Positions 50,409-57,571 of a DNA stretch of 64,000 nt are shown piece by piece. Source of the DNA: Myrica gale. Lineage: Eukaryota; Streptophyta; Magnoliopsida; Fagales; Myricaceae. Every line of letters starts with the position of its first letter. Position 1 is the first letter of the stretch. The translations under genes and the position numbers were made by a program. The DNA lies in NCBI GenBank assembly GCA_963930655.1, contig OZ005605.1, forward strand, positions 6,641,501 to 6,705,500. The letters are read 5' to 3'. A model generated the notes under the pieces. That model did not search any database, was not told the DNA's origin, and worked only from the letters and a program-made list of their open reading frames with translations.

Positions 50409-53400
50409 GGCTATCAAACAACCACAATGATCCTACTTTGTGCATATAGCATGTGTAAGGCAATACGTTTGTGAGGACTCACATCAGCTATTTAATTAAC
50501 AGCTGGGATCGTATATGCACTATGTTTGCAGGGGCTCTCATACACAAGAATAAGTGTTTTGATTGATCTTCATCATTATCGTTGTTTATGAATGAATTAC
50601 GGATTGTTTTACTTGCCAGCTTTGCCCTCTATGGGATCCATTATCTGGTTAAACGACTCTTTTTTTCAGTAGGCTAAACTTGTCTCTGATTAAGATCCCA
50701 CTAGGTACTTAGCCTCATTCCACGATTATTGTTATGAAGTGCCCAAAAAAAAATTGTTTCTTTCTGTCACTTTTGCAGTTCCAAGCCACTTACGGAAAGC
50801 CGCTTCTTGCGGCTAGAGATGCCAAGTGTTCTGCCAAGGATGCTGAAGCGGGGGCACTTGCTATGGAAGCTCTTCACAAGCAGGTGCATCCTTTTTTACC
50901 TCTTTGTTGTACCATCCAGTTGTTAATTCCTCCTCTTGTAATTGAAGGATTTTCCGTTTCCTTAGGTCATGCCATTCCTCCTCCGTCGAACAAAGGATGA
51001 AGTCCTGTTCGATCTGCCTGAGAAAATTATTCAGGACAGATTCTGTGACCTGAGCCCTGTACAGTTAAAACTGTATGAGCAGTTTTCTGGTTCTCATGTT
51101 AAGCAAGAAATCTCAAGTATGGTAAAACTAAATGAGTCCGCAAATAAGGGAGAAGGAAGTAGTTCACCCAAAGCATCGTCCCATGTTTTTCAGGTAATGT
51201 GACGTATCATAAGCATCTCGGTAATGTATCTCTTGTTATGGGCTTAAGTTTTGCATGCCTGACGAAATAACTTGTTCCTTTGAATTTTCTTGAAGGGTGT
51301 GTTTGCAAATCCTAAAGATTTGAAAATTTTAGGGAATGTTGTGAAAATTGAGGAGATTAGAGTTTTATTGGATTTTGTGAGAAAGTAGTGTAAAAATAAT
51401 GGTTGCGGTCGGTGAAAAAGGTAGAAAGAGAAATTAATTGTGTTTTAAAATTGGGGGTAAAGTCGTCATTGTAGATATAATTAATAGGGACAAAGGAGTC
51501 AACTAATGTAAATGTTGGGGTGGAAATTGATGGCACTTTTATTCTTGCATATAGATTTTGCTAAAAATTTCATTTTTCCCCCTGATTTTCACCTTTTGCA
51601 AACACGCATGGATATCTTTCCTCAACCTTACATTTGAGCTATCAAGTTTGTCAAGTTTAGGTGCTTTTCTGTGTCATTGCTGTGTCAAGAATGTCTTTTC
51701 TACTAGTTGAGCTTGCTATAATTTCTTTGCTTGGCACATCCTTTTGAGTAGTCAGGGTAAATGAGATTGTTTGATCTTTATATCATTTGGGGAATGAAAT
51801 AAAACGCTTACTAAAATAGGAATTTGGTTGTTTTATTAACCCTTTGCATCATGTTATTTAGCTATCCATTATGTTTAATCAGTTTGCTGTGGCCTGATAT
51901 TTTTGTATTGTTACATGTTTCAGGCACTTCAGTACTTGCTAAAACTTTGTAGTCATCCGTTGCTTGTTATTGGAGGAAAGGTGCCAGAATCATTGGCATC
52001 CCTTTTGTCAGAACTCTTACCTGCAGCGTCCGACTTTATTTCAGAACTTCATAAACTGCACCATTCTCCCAAATTAGTTGCTCTTCAGGAGATACTTGAA
52101 GAGTGTGGGATAGGTGTTGATGGTTCAAGTTCTGAAGGTGCCGTTGCTGTGGGTCAGCATAGAGTCTTGATATTTGCCCAGCATAAAGTGCGTAATTTAT
52201 ACATCATGTTTGACAGAAATGAGTTTCAATGTGTGTGGTCTTTCTGATATGTTATTTGCTCTGGGATACCGTGCAGGCCCTTCTGGACATAATTGAAAGA
52301 GACTTGTTTCACACCCATATGAAAAAGTGAGTCGCCTAGCACTGTATTATTCACTGAATTAGAATGTTCCACTTCTTTATACACCTCTTTTGGTTGTGTT
52401 CACATACTCACAAATACTTATCAAGACTATTGTGGTCATAAAAGGACATTTACTTTTTACTTTTATGGTTTGTTAAGCTGCACATATATGCAAGATGAAG
52501 GAGCTGCATGTGCTCAAGGTATAGTTGGCGATTCAGATGAATCTTCCAGATTTTCATGCACCATTTAGGGCCTCACACAAAAAGAAAAAGATTCTCCATC
52601 TGCTAACTCTTTTGTCTTTTCTCTATCTCAAGTTAACCTTGCTACAACTTCATAAACATCAGCCTTGCAATGTCTACTGGTAGATTCATCAAATTAATGG
52701 CTTCCCTGCTGTTGCCTTTCAAACAGTGTCACATACCTGCGGCTGGACGGATCAGTTGAGCCTGAAAAACGTTTTGAAATTGTCAAAGCTTTCAATTCTG
52801 ACCCAACTATTGATGCCCTCTTACTTACAACACACGGTAACTTGTTCATTGTTTTTTGTTCTTTATCTTTTTACTGAGAAATTCCTCGTGGAAGTTAATT
52901 GATTCTAGTCACTCTTTGTAGTTGGTGGGCTTGGTTTGAACCTAACGTCTGCGGACACCCTGGTTTTCATGGAGCACGATTGGAATCCAATGCGAGATCA
53001 TCAGGTACTAATAGTTTTGCATCTGTTGCTTTCTTTGATCCCTGCTTTGTGGTCGCTATCCAATTAGTTAGATATCAGATGATTCGCTCCCCCCTTCCTT
53101 CTTCCCTCTCTCCCAACACAGCTAAAAAAGATAAGGAATCTCTTTTCTCAGTTTTCTACTCTTTATTTGGTTCTGCAGGTGAATGCAACTTTCTTATTTG
53201 TTTCATTGGCCAGCGGGAAGGCAGATCTAGTTTTAGTTCATTCATAATGAATTTGCTCATGCAATATTTATGCACTTGCAGGCAATGGACAGAGCGCACA
53301 GGTTAGGTCAACGGAAAGTTGTGAATGTCCATCGTTTAATAATGCGTGGCACCTTGGAAGAGAAAGTTATGAGCCTCCAAAGGTTCAAAGTTTCAGTTGC

Positions 53401-54001
53401 TAATGCTGTCATTAATGCTGAGAATACCAGTATGAAAACTATGAATACGGACCAGTTGCTTGATCTATTTGCAACAGCAGAGACCTCTAGAAAGGTAATG
53501 CATGATCTTGTTACAAATTTTACATATTAAGTTTGTGGTTTTGGGTTCTATAATTGGAGTTCAATGGAGGACTAAGTTAATAGAAAGGGATCCTCATGTT
53601 TGGCCAGGCAAATTACGGTTTATTAGAGGGTGGTGGTATCTCGATTTCTTTTTTTTGCCTGGGTCATATTTTTGTCCAGAGGATAGGATTTCTGTCTGTT
53701 TCTCTGGATGTTGCATACAATCTATACTTCCTTTTATCAAACACTGGCTGCTCCCTTTCCTTTTTTCTTCTTTTTCAACTTTTCCTCCATCTGAGTTGGT
53801 TTGCGACATTTTCAACATCTATTTGATTTTCAGGGAGCTTCTCTAACAAAGCATTCAGATATAAATGTTGGAGAAACGAAAGTGGTGGGTAGTGGGAAAG
53901 GGTTAAAAGCCATCCTTGGAGGACTAGAGGAGCTCTGGGACCAATCACAGTATAGTGAAGAATACAATCTGAACCAGTTCTTGGCCAAGCTCAACGGCTG
54001 A
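15899..54001 (+). CDS. BTAF1: BTAF1/MOT1-type TBP-associated Snf2 ATPase (RGD3 orthologue), complete
   Basis: Twenty-eight coding exons: 15899-15947, 16087-16181, 17385-17599, 17749-17803, 19287-19368, 27123-27460, 29067-29175, 29351-29957, 30117-30249, 30384-30452, 32084-32295, 37709-37946, 38128-38301, 39560-39985, 40077-40520, 41092-41211, 41297-41779, 43252-43790, 48816-49305, 49377-49445, 50779-50883, 50966-51193, 51924-52187, 52277-52326, 52727-52836, 52922-53004, 53282-53494, 53834-54001. All junctions are GT-AG and phase-compatible: 6168 nt, 2055 residues, no internal stop. The protein has N-terminal HEAT repeats (TBP binding in the family) and a C-terminal Snf2 ATPase: DDMGLGKT at 1486-1493, DEGH at 1593-1596, SGTP at 1621-1624, DRAHRLGQ at 1932-1939. 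MOT1/BTAF1 uses ATP to strip TBP from DNA in the nucleus. The length agrees with Arabidopsis RGD3 (about 2045). Confidence 0.95.
16362..16728. mobile_element. hAT-like MITE in BTAF1 intron 2 (degenerate)
   Basis: Begins GGGCCTGTTTGCAAAC and ends with AAACATGAC. These imperfect inverted ends are of the 'CTGTTTG...CAAACA' type common in plant hAT MITEs. The interior is AT-rich. The ends match poorly, so this is tentative. Confidence 0.35.
17385..17803 (+). CDS. BTAF1: BTAF1 exons 3-4 (residues 49-138)
   Basis: Exon 3 (17385-17599) reads [21 protein letters not shown] onward, a clear HEAT repeat. Exon 4 (17749-17803) reads [18 protein letters not shown]. The exon 3 donor (AGAAG before GTGCCT) was picked because it keeps phase 2 into exon 4; the open frame running on past 17599 is intron. 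Confidence 0.9.
18022..18775. mobile_element. foldback (MULE-like) MITE with about 110-bp inverted ends, BTAF1 intron 4
   Basis: The left arm contains CCCAATTTGGTCCCCAGTTTTA and CTGAGAGT. The right arm, read in reverse, contains the same words in the same order. The arms are diverged, so this is an old copy. A Harbinger-type MITE sits inside it (18151-18538). Confidence 0.55.
18151..18538. mobile_element. PIF/Harbinger (Tourist-like) MITE, 388 bp, nested
   Basis: Perfect 15-bp terminal inverted repeats, GAGCATTATTAGCAG, are flanked by a TAA duplication at 18148-18150 and 18539-18541. The TAA/TTA target and GAGCAT... terminus are hallmarks of Tourist-type MITEs mobilised by PIF/Harbinger transposases. 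It has no coding capacity. Confidence 0.85.
19287..19368 (+). CDS. BTAF1: BTAF1 exon 5 (residues 139-166)
   Basis: Reads [19 protein letters not shown] and ends within a Gly codon that exon 6 completes. The donor is followed after only 50 bp by the target duplication of the solo LTR at 19424, the first of the insertions that stretch intron 5 to 7.75 kb. Confidence 0.92.
19424..21479 (-). mobile_element. solo LTR-like insertion, 2.06 kb, in BTAF1 intron 5
   Basis: The ends are inverted (CTACAACACCCC... and ...GGGGTGTTAG) and flanked by the 5-bp direct repeat ACTCA at 19419-19423 and 21480-21484. Five-base duplications and AACACCCC ends fit a Gypsy-type LTR left after LTR-LTR recombination. 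The interior shows no gag/pol domain. The minus orientation is inferred from the CTAACACCCCTACCC start. Confidence 0.65.
22003..26385 (+). mobile_element. LINE (L1-type), 5'-truncated, in BTAF1 intron 5
   Basis: Contains an ORF1-derived region (22.0-23.2 kb), an ORF2 start at 23254, endonuclease words ([13 protein letters not shown]), reverse transcriptase ([32 protein letters not shown] near 25.2 kb) and the terminal zf-RVT domain ([19 protein letters not shown], near 25.85 kb), ending in an A-rich tail near 26370. It shares its 5' part with the LINE at 35161-37505, so they are one family. Confidence 0.8.
23254..26202 (+). pseudogene. LINE ORF2 (endonuclease-reverse transcriptase), broken
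   Basis: The reading starts MKPEILS and then meets TGA (23275-23277) where L1 ORF2 proteins have Trp before NVRGLN. Several frameshifts follow. One is an extra T in the T-run near 25370, directly at the catalytic FADD motif. The copy therefore cannot make active reverse transcriptase. Family role: nicks target DNA and copies LINE RNA at the nick. Confidence 0.75.
26487..26834. mobile_element. hAT-like MITE in BTAF1 intron 5
   Basis: Imperfect inverted ends: GGCTTTGTTTATTTG at the left and CCAAACATAGCC at the right, about 348 bp. AT-rich and non-coding. Confidence 0.45.
27123..27460 (+). CDS. BTAF1: BTAF1 exon 6 (residues 166-278)
   Basis: Reads [19 protein letters not shown] and a basic segment ([15 protein letters not shown]) that may serve as a nuclear localisation signal. 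It ends VNSEK at a clean codon boundary. Plant orthologues have a variable, charged linker here. Confidence 0.93.
27461..29066 (+). other. BTAF1: BTAF1 intron 6, no insertion recognised
   Basis: 1606 bp between two firm exons. A piece at 27850-27935 looks slightly exon-like, but skipping it keeps phase 0 and the conserved protein reading, so it is left in the intron. Confidence 0.6.
29067..29957 (+). CDS. BTAF1: BTAF1 exons 7-8 (residues 279-517)
   Basis: Exon 7 (29067-29175) ends [19 protein letters not shown]. Exon 8 (29351-29957) opens with the hallmark [14 protein letters not shown] of BTAF1 HEAT repeats, then has an acidic/basic linker with [11 protein letters not shown] (364-374) and FKRPKFEE, a second possible nuclear signal. 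It finishes with the [14 protein letters not shown] helix. Confidence 0.95.
30117..30452 (+). CDS. BTAF1: BTAF1 exons 9-10 (residues 517-584)
   Basis: Exon 9 (30117-30249): [19 protein letters not shown]; exon 10 (30384-30452): [19 protein letters not shown]. These are two consecutive HEAT repeats of the TBP-contacting array; the [18 protein letters not shown] phrase is diagnostic for the family. Confidence 0.94.
30453..32083 (+). other. BTAF1: BTAF1 intron 10, no insertion recognised
   Basis: 1631 bp of T-rich intron between codons 584 and 585. No repeats with clear ends seen. Confidence 0.6.
32084..32295 (+). CDS. BTAF1: BTAF1 exon 11 (residues 585-655)
   Basis: [20 protein letters not shown] through [13 protein letters not shown]. 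It ends two bases into a Ser codon that is finished by exon 12, 5.4 kb away across the LINE and hAT insertions of intron 11. Confidence 0.94.
32619..33523. mobile_element. non-autonomous hAT element, 905 bp, in BTAF1 intron 11
   Basis: Starts TAGGGGTGAAAA, ends TTGAACATCCCTA, and is flanked by an exact 8-bp duplication GAAATCAT (32611-32618 and 33524-33531). CG-rich subterminal words (CGGTTCGG, CCGAACCG) lie near both ends, as in hAT elements. No transposase domain inside. Its intact target duplication suggests a fairly recent insertion. Confidence 0.85.
33966..34261. mobile_element. small LTR-like insert (296 bp) inside the LINE
   Basis: Starts TGATGCGGAA, ends CCCCATTA, and is flanked by the 5-bp duplication TAGTG (33961-33965 and 34262-34266). 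The LINE reading resumes immediately after ([15 protein letters not shown]), which fixes the edges. Size and duplication fit a solo LTR of a TRIM-type element. Confidence 0.55.
35161..37505 (+). mobile_element. nested LINE-derived element with poly(A), 2.34 kb
   Basis: Ends in an A9 tail (37496-37504) and is bracketed by the 9-bp duplication TCTTGTATT (35152-35160 and 37506-37514) inside the older LINE. It carries an ORF1-like reading (35362-37150; for example [28 protein letters not shown]) with frame breaks and no ORF2. An internal segment of about 230 bp around 36400-36720 is partly duplicated, and a GGGTTGAGGGTGCTTTTGTT-like repeat lies at 37230-37320. Related to the LINE at 22003-26385. 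Confidence 0.8.
37709..38301 (+). CDS. BTAF1: BTAF1 exons 12-13 (residues 655-792)
   Basis: Exon 12 (37709-37946): [14 protein letters not shown] to [10 protein letters not shown]. Exon 13 (38128-38301): [11 protein letters not shown] to ERVWRLLLQ. The frame stays open upstream to 37566, but a TTTGCAG acceptor at 37708 gives the conserved boundary; the upstream part is intron that begins right after a LINE target duplication. Confidence 0.93.
39560..40520 (+). CDS. BTAF1: BTAF1 exons 14-15 (residues 793-1082)
   Basis: Exon 14 (39560-39985): [38 protein letters not shown]. Exon 15 (40077-40520): [49 protein letters not shown]. This is the middle of the protein, including the family's insertion-bearing HEAT region. 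Confidence 0.94.
40611..40914. mobile_element. hAT-like MITE in BTAF1 intron 15
   Basis: Inverted ends GTTATGTTCGTTTT and AAAACGAACATATC, about 304 bp, AT-rich and non-coding. A CTTGG word flanks both sides. Confidence 0.55.
41092..41779 (+). CDS. BTAF1: BTAF1 exons 16-17 (residues 1083-1283)
   Basis: Exon 16 (41092-41211): [20 protein letters not shown] to ASIKREQ. Exon 17 (41297-41779): [36 protein letters not shown], ending ILINNIQ. Highly conserved HEAT repeats. Confidence 0.94.
41780..43251 (+). other. BTAF1: BTAF1 intron 17 with possible foldback remnant
   Basis: 1472 bp. Around 42310-42470, CACCCTTGAACTATGG and a reverse-related TAGTTCGAGAGTG form weak inverted arms, probably an old MITE. 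A G-run lies near 42526-42537. Nothing else recognised. Confidence 0.4.
43252..43790 (+). CDS. BTAF1: BTAF1 exon 18 (residues 1284-1463)
   Basis: [20 protein letters not shown] through [16 protein letters not shown]. This is the end of the HEAT array, the brace before the ATPase. It ends two bases into an Arg codon; the next exon is 5.0 kb away beyond the hAT transposon. Confidence 0.95.
44316..46478 (-). CDS. hAT-family transposase, 720 aa, intact
   Basis: Starts [13 protein letters not shown]-type zinc finger at about 55-105 (WDHF, C77-x2-C80, H99), but the usual last cysteine appears to be Leu103. RNase-H-like catalytic core: FTTDTWTS with D217, VDNATNND with D281, RCAAHILNL with H318. 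C-terminal hAT dimerisation domain includes [18 protein letters not shown]. Family role: cuts the element out and inserts it at 8-bp staggered sites. The ORF is unbroken and of usual length, so it could be functional unless the finger change abolishes DNA binding. Confidence 0.9.
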   Translation of the reverse strand: MDEISITHTTNVGSCPSGGPIPDESVSSPQSGGDEDITNQSEEQPSKKRKNTRKSFVWDHFTKILPVVKPEHPEAKCHHCKAKVGCHPERHGTSGMRAHLRRLPYKKQQGQLDKTQSRLTMDASKATGSDKGVLKLDTYSEKEVRRWIAEYLIMDEMPFRTVQRLGFRKLVERLEPRFKMPSRLTIMKDCMELYIEERTKLKEAIVIESPRVCFTTDTWTSVQNVNYMCVTVHFIDRRWCLHKRIIYFRRIIDHKGASIGKEIEGCMNIWGIDKILTITVDNATNNDVAIEQVKRKQLGGGSNVVCKHDFIHMRCAAHILNLIVQEGLKELDDSVAKIRNIVKFVKSSPQRLAGFKKAAANRLLSDSNFLQMDVPTRWNSTYIMLERAEKFREVFEDMLDGDGNLVMYLNEDSHGRKGLGSPVFEDWEHIKLFVKFLKVFYEVTLRISGSSYVTSNAFFEELARIKFHLETFVNCSDISLRDMAKKMQSKYDKYWGDLRKVNRLLFVAAVLDPRFKLITLEYWAINNFGKDKGMDFTAMVRGTLENMFEEYSGGFIAQSEQPSGSHSSANMDELMNIDQHLWGGLPTYRQQQNLLDSKSEVERYLIEDVEPRVAHFDILLWWKVNSQKFQVLSRIAKDVLAIPITTVPSESAFSTSGRVLDAFRSSLAPGTVEGLICAQNWLHATPILDEDDADIDGGDDPLSYKLDMGILFILLNFLLC
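46537..46918. repeat. long inverted repeat (hairpin) with ten GTGTCGACAC palindromes
   Basis: The arms, 46537-46726 and 46737-46918, are near-perfect reverse complements around a 10-base loop (46727-46736). The left arm has one extra GTGTCGATA-type word. Exact palindromes start at 46570, 46591, 46643, 46664, 46717, 46738, 46791, 46812, 46864 and 46885: five pairs, each exactly 21 bp apart, with pairs 73-74 bp apart. It lies just upstream of the transposase start. Confidence 0.95.
48816..49445 (+). CDS. BTAF1: BTAF1 exons 19-20: Snf2 ATPase lobe 1 (residues 1463-1649)
   Basis: Exon 19 (48816-49305): [15 protein letters not shown], Walker A DDMGLGKT (1486-1493), CPSTLVGHW, Walker B-type DEGH (1593-1596), SGTP (1621-1624). 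Exon 20 (49377-49445): [19 protein letters not shown]. All motifs needed for ATP hydrolysis are present. Confidence 0.96.
49784..50134. mobile_element. foldback MITE, 351 bp, in BTAF1 intron 20
   Basis: Ends GGCTTAATTAC... and ...GTAATTAAGCC, with arms of about 115 bp that align when one is reversed (for example GTAGTATTGACTTTTAA against TTAAAAGTCAACACTAC). Long inverted arms suggest a MULE-type or foldback MITE. Confidence 0.7.
50378..50402. repeat. CT microsatellite
   Basis: Uninterrupted CT dinucleotide run in BTAF1 intron 20. Confidence 0.9.
50779..51193 (+). CDS. BTAF1: BTAF1 exons 21-22 (residues 1650-1760)
   Basis: Exon 21 (50779-50883): [21 protein letters not shown]. Exon 22 (50966-51193): [26 protein letters not shown]-type box ([15 protein letters not shown]). 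This is the linker between the two ATPase lobes that marks the BTAF1/Mot1 branch of the Snf2 family. Confidence 0.95.
51295..51609. mobile_element. hAT-like MITE in BTAF1 intron 22
   Basis: Inverted ends GGGTGTGTTTGCAAA and TTTTGCAAACACGC, about 315 bp, non-coding. Same general type as those in introns 2 and 5. Confidence 0.55.
51924..52326 (+). CDS. BTAF1: BTAF1 exons 23-24 (residues 1761-1865)
   Basis: Exon 23 (51924-52187): [44 protein letters not shown] (start of the helicase C-terminal lobe). Exon 24 (52277-52326): [16 protein letters not shown], 50 nt, ending two bases into an Asn codon. Confidence 0.94.
52727..53004 (+). CDS. BTAF1: BTAF1 exons 25-26 (residues 1865-1929)
   Basis: Exon 25 (52727-52836): [24 protein letters not shown]. 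Exon 26 (52922-53004): [20 protein letters not shown], Snf2 motif V, ending MRDHQ. Confidence 0.95.
53282..54001 (+). CDS. BTAF1: BTAF1 exons 27-28 (residues 1930-2055)
   Basis: Exon 27 (53282-53494): [19 protein letters not shown] (motif VI arginines), [14 protein letters not shown]. Exon 28 (53834-54001): conserved tail [14 protein letters not shown] and FLAKLNG followed by TGA at 53999-54001. Confidence 0.95.
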
Positions 54002-54890
54002 GACCCTACTCTGCTCTGTGAATACTGTACATTGTTGACCAAGTCGGGGACCAAATTTTGACATCGTAACTCAAGCCGTTTGTCCTTTTTTTTTCCATTT
54101 GTTTAATTTTTGCCTCCGCTATGCTTTATATTTGCAGGGAGTTGGGGGAGAGTTTTGGAGAGTATTTAGCATCATCATCTTGAGCCTGGTTTTAGGAATG
54201 AAGGAAATTTTTGACCGAGAATGGCTCTGGAAAGGGAAAGAGTTGTATATTCCGGATACTGTACAGACAATTAACATATCGTTTTCCAATCAAAATTAAT
54301 GATTGCATCACTGTTCAATATGCTGTACATTACTAATTTTTAGCTAATCGCATCAATTTTTTATTGCTCGTTTAATTTGGAAACAATGAGATATGTACGC
54401 CATTGATATTGACCATTGGTGAATTTTTTGCATCAATGGGCATTAGTGAATTTTTTAGATAGTGTAAAAGAATGTCTTAAATTAAATGTCCTTGTTGTAT
54501 GGCTAAGACAGCCCGACAGAATAGAATCCTCTCTAATTTGCTGCATAAATTGGATGGTCTAATTTGGAGTGGCGTGCTGTCAAAATTGTAGGATTTACAT
54601 TCATATCTTTTTTTGAATTGACAATCTATTTTGGGCAGCAAATTAAAGATGATTTTTATTCCTGCCAATAGTTGGATAATGAGAAAAAGTTTTTTTTATT
54701 TTTCATTGGGTCCTTGTTGGTAAAACAATTCATATGGAAATTAAGAAGTGGAAGGCCAACAAAGTAGACGGCATCGAATACTATAAGGTGGGAAAAATAG
54801 TCAGAATGGGTAGCGCAATTTTATGAGTCATGGATGTGGAAGAATTGACAATCTTCCATTTGTTTTTTTTTATATTAAGTTATTGGAAAA
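54002..54890 (+). other. BTAF1: BTAF1 3' untranslated region and spacer
   Basis: The sequence after the TGA is non-coding. A polyadenylation site should lie in the first few hundred bases, but I see no clear AATAAA. Beyond about 54300 the DNA is AT-rich with nothing recognised until Copia gag begins. Confidence 0.4.
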
Positions 54891-54899
54891 ATGATGTTA

Positions 54900-55630
54900 C
54901 CTTACAATCAGAAGACCCAAAGAGTAACAAGCTCCCATGCTTATCCATCAATGCTTGGATGAAACTATGTTCGAAAAGGTGAAAAATGTAACAACCTCCA
55001 AACATGGAAGATTTCCTACCTAAAAGTGGACAAAGTAAAAAAGGTTTGACTTCAAACACTAAACGTGAATTTCAATTCTCACGTATGAAAGAATCTGAGT
55101 TAATGATGGATTCCTTTTCATGAGTGTTGGTCAGTCAAAACAAATGAAGAGGTACAAAGAAAATTTAGAGGATGTTTGAGGCATTGAAAAGATCATTCGT
55201 TCTCTACAACCAAAATTTGAAGACATCGTTGTGGCTATCAGAGAGTCGAAAGATTTGGAAGTCATGACAATTGATCAACTCATTGGATCTCTACGAGCTC
55301 ACAAAGAAAAGGCTCAATAAGCAGAATGAAGAGACATTAGAGCATGTTCTAGCTACAAGGCTCTATTAAGGACAAGGAAGATGAGCAAGATGGAGGTCAC
55401 AATGGACGAGGATGTGGCTGCGGTCGAGGTAGAGACCAGGGAAGAAATGGAAGAGGAAGATGATGTAGTAGAGATGCTCATCATTTTTTCAATAATGGAG
55501 ACAAATGACAATCATCAAGAGGGCGTGGAAGAGGAAACAATTCAAGATCAAATGGAAGAAGGTATGACAAATCCCAAATCTAATGTTTTAGTTGTGAAAA
55601 ATATGGTCATTATTCATGGGAGTGTAGAAG
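54900..55630 (+). pseudogene. Copia gag, broken
   Basis: Fragments in changing frames: [20 protein letters not shown] and [17 protein letters not shown] (UBN2/gag type, 55200-55320), a Gly/Arg-rich linker, and a CCHC zinc knuckle ending in GHYSWEC (near 55610). The 94-codon frame at 55381-55665 is an acidic shadow of the Gly/Arg-rich linker. Family role: packages element RNA. Confidence 0.6.
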
Positions 55631-57571
55631 TGTTAGCCCAAGGTTATTTTACAAACAATCTATAAATGATTTTGATGATAACAAAATATTCTAAGGTTCG
55701 AAGACTTTTAGATTTTACATTGTCAATCCACAATTTCTAATTTGTTTTTAAAAAAGGATTGAAGTTTCACTCACTAAATTAATTCTAAGTGCACTTGAAC
55801 ACCATTACATAAGTTGATAAGATCAATTTTTCATATTGTAGGTATTTAAAGAAGTTTTGGAATGGATTGAACACTTCGAAGTTGCTGAAAAACTCTCCAG
55901 CACTTATAAGTGTCGACACATTGTTGGATGGTGTCGACACATTGCACTACTACCCGAGAGTTTGCATTTTCTAGGATTCAAATTGATTTTTTGGCTAAGT
56001 GTTGGAAGTGTCGACACATTAGAGCATAGTGTCGACACATTGAACTAACACCCGAGAGTTTGCATTTTCTGGCCTTCAAAACGATTTTTTTTTCTAAGTG
56101 TTGAAGGTGTCGACACATTGGACCATGGTGTCGACACATTGAACTAACACCCGAGACTTTACATTTCAAGACCAAGTTCAATGTGTCAGCACATACAATC
56201 AATGTGTCGACACATTGTGCGAAATTTCAGATTTCCTGGAACAACGCCAGATCGTTCAAAAAGTCTCCAAATTGACTCAAATGACCTCCAACGGCACTCT
56301 AACATTACAAGAAGACCCTTTATGACCGTTGAAGACCTAGAAGCTATAAAAAGAAGGAGATGGAGAGAGAGAAGAGAGAGTTCGACCATCAACGAAATAT
56401 CTAGAGAGAGAAAGCCAATATCCAAAGTTTTTCATTTGCTGATTTCTTCAAGGCTGAAGCTCTTCATTGTCAAATATTTTCCTCTTGCTCATCATTGACA
56501 ACCTAGACTTCAAAGGAAGAGAAATTTCTTGAAGAAGAGGAGGACTTGCTCATTATTCAAACACTACCTCCATTAGAGAGAGAAAGCAAGCAAGATCCAA
56601 AGTTTCCATTTGCTGATTCTTCCAAGATCAAAGCTCCCATTGTTCAATCTTCCTCCATTGCTAATTATTGACGACCTAGCCTCCAAAGAGAGAGATTTAT
56701 TGAAGAAGGGACAACACACTTGCAATCACATCTTGTCCTAGCTTCTAGAGAGAGAAAGTGAATTGAAGAAGAGGGAAACTCACATCTACCAAAAAGGCTT
56801 GTGCTCATATCTTCCAAACTATAGATTTCCTTTTAGAATTTAATCATCTTGCACTCTATTGAGCTTTCCATTTGATAATTTGGCTTAGAGAGCCATTCCA
56901 CATATTGTGAGATTTTCACTTGCAAATTTGGCTTAGAGAGCCATTCTACACATTTGTGCCTCATTTGCTCATTCGGCTTAGAGAGCCTTCATTGTAACCA
57001 TCATTTGTGTAAAACACTTAAGTGTTGGGGGAACACTTGGTCCTACTTGTGAGAGTAGAAGAAATCCTCTAGGTTGTGAGGATTTGTGAGAGTTGAAGTG
57101 TAAGCTCGAAAAACACTTGGTCCTACTTGTGAGAGTAGAAGAAATCTTCTAGGTTGTGAGGATTTGTGAGAGTTGAAGTGTAAGCTCGGAAAACACTTTG
57201 TAAAGGTTCCTTAGCACCCGTGAAGCTAAGGTGTATTCGCTATTTGGAGAATAGTGGAGGAAGCCCAAGGAAGTCAATTGCCTTGGGGGTGGACATAGGC
57301 AAGTGTTGGCCGAACCACCTAAAAATACGGTGTTATCTCTCTAACTCTATCTCTCTCATTGTTTGTCTCATAACCATAATTGTTGTGTTTTAAGCTTTAT
57401 CATTTATTGCTTATAGTTGCTTAGCCTTAAACACATTTAGACTTTCTTTTTTAATTGTTAAAACAGAGTATCTTTTAGATCTGTGTTTTTGTCAAAATGG
57501 GTAAAGTTTTTATAAAACTCAATTCACCCCCCCACTTGGGTTGTCATTTAAACTCACAAGAAGCACTAACA
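55631..57571 (+). repeat. solo LTR of the SIRE-type family, 1.94 kb
   Basis: Starts TGTTAGCCCAAGG and ends AGCACTAACA (inverted TGTTAG/CTAACA ends). Same family as 3337-4576. It contains the palindrome cassette (55910-56213), GGCCGAACCACCTAAAAAT near 57310, and the terminal run of Cs followed by ACTTGGGTTG. An 80-bp tandem duplication begins at 57032 and 57112. A clear 5-bp target duplication is not visible. Confidence 0.75.
55910..56213. repeat. paired GTGTCGACAC palindromes in solo LTR
   Basis: Copies start at 55910/55931, 56008/56029, 56107/56128 and 56183/56204. Each pair is exactly 21 bp apart and the pairs are 98, 99 and 76 bp apart. Seven are exact; 56183 has one change pair (GTGTCAGCAC). 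A CCCGAGAG-type word follows the first three pairs. Confidence 0.95.
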
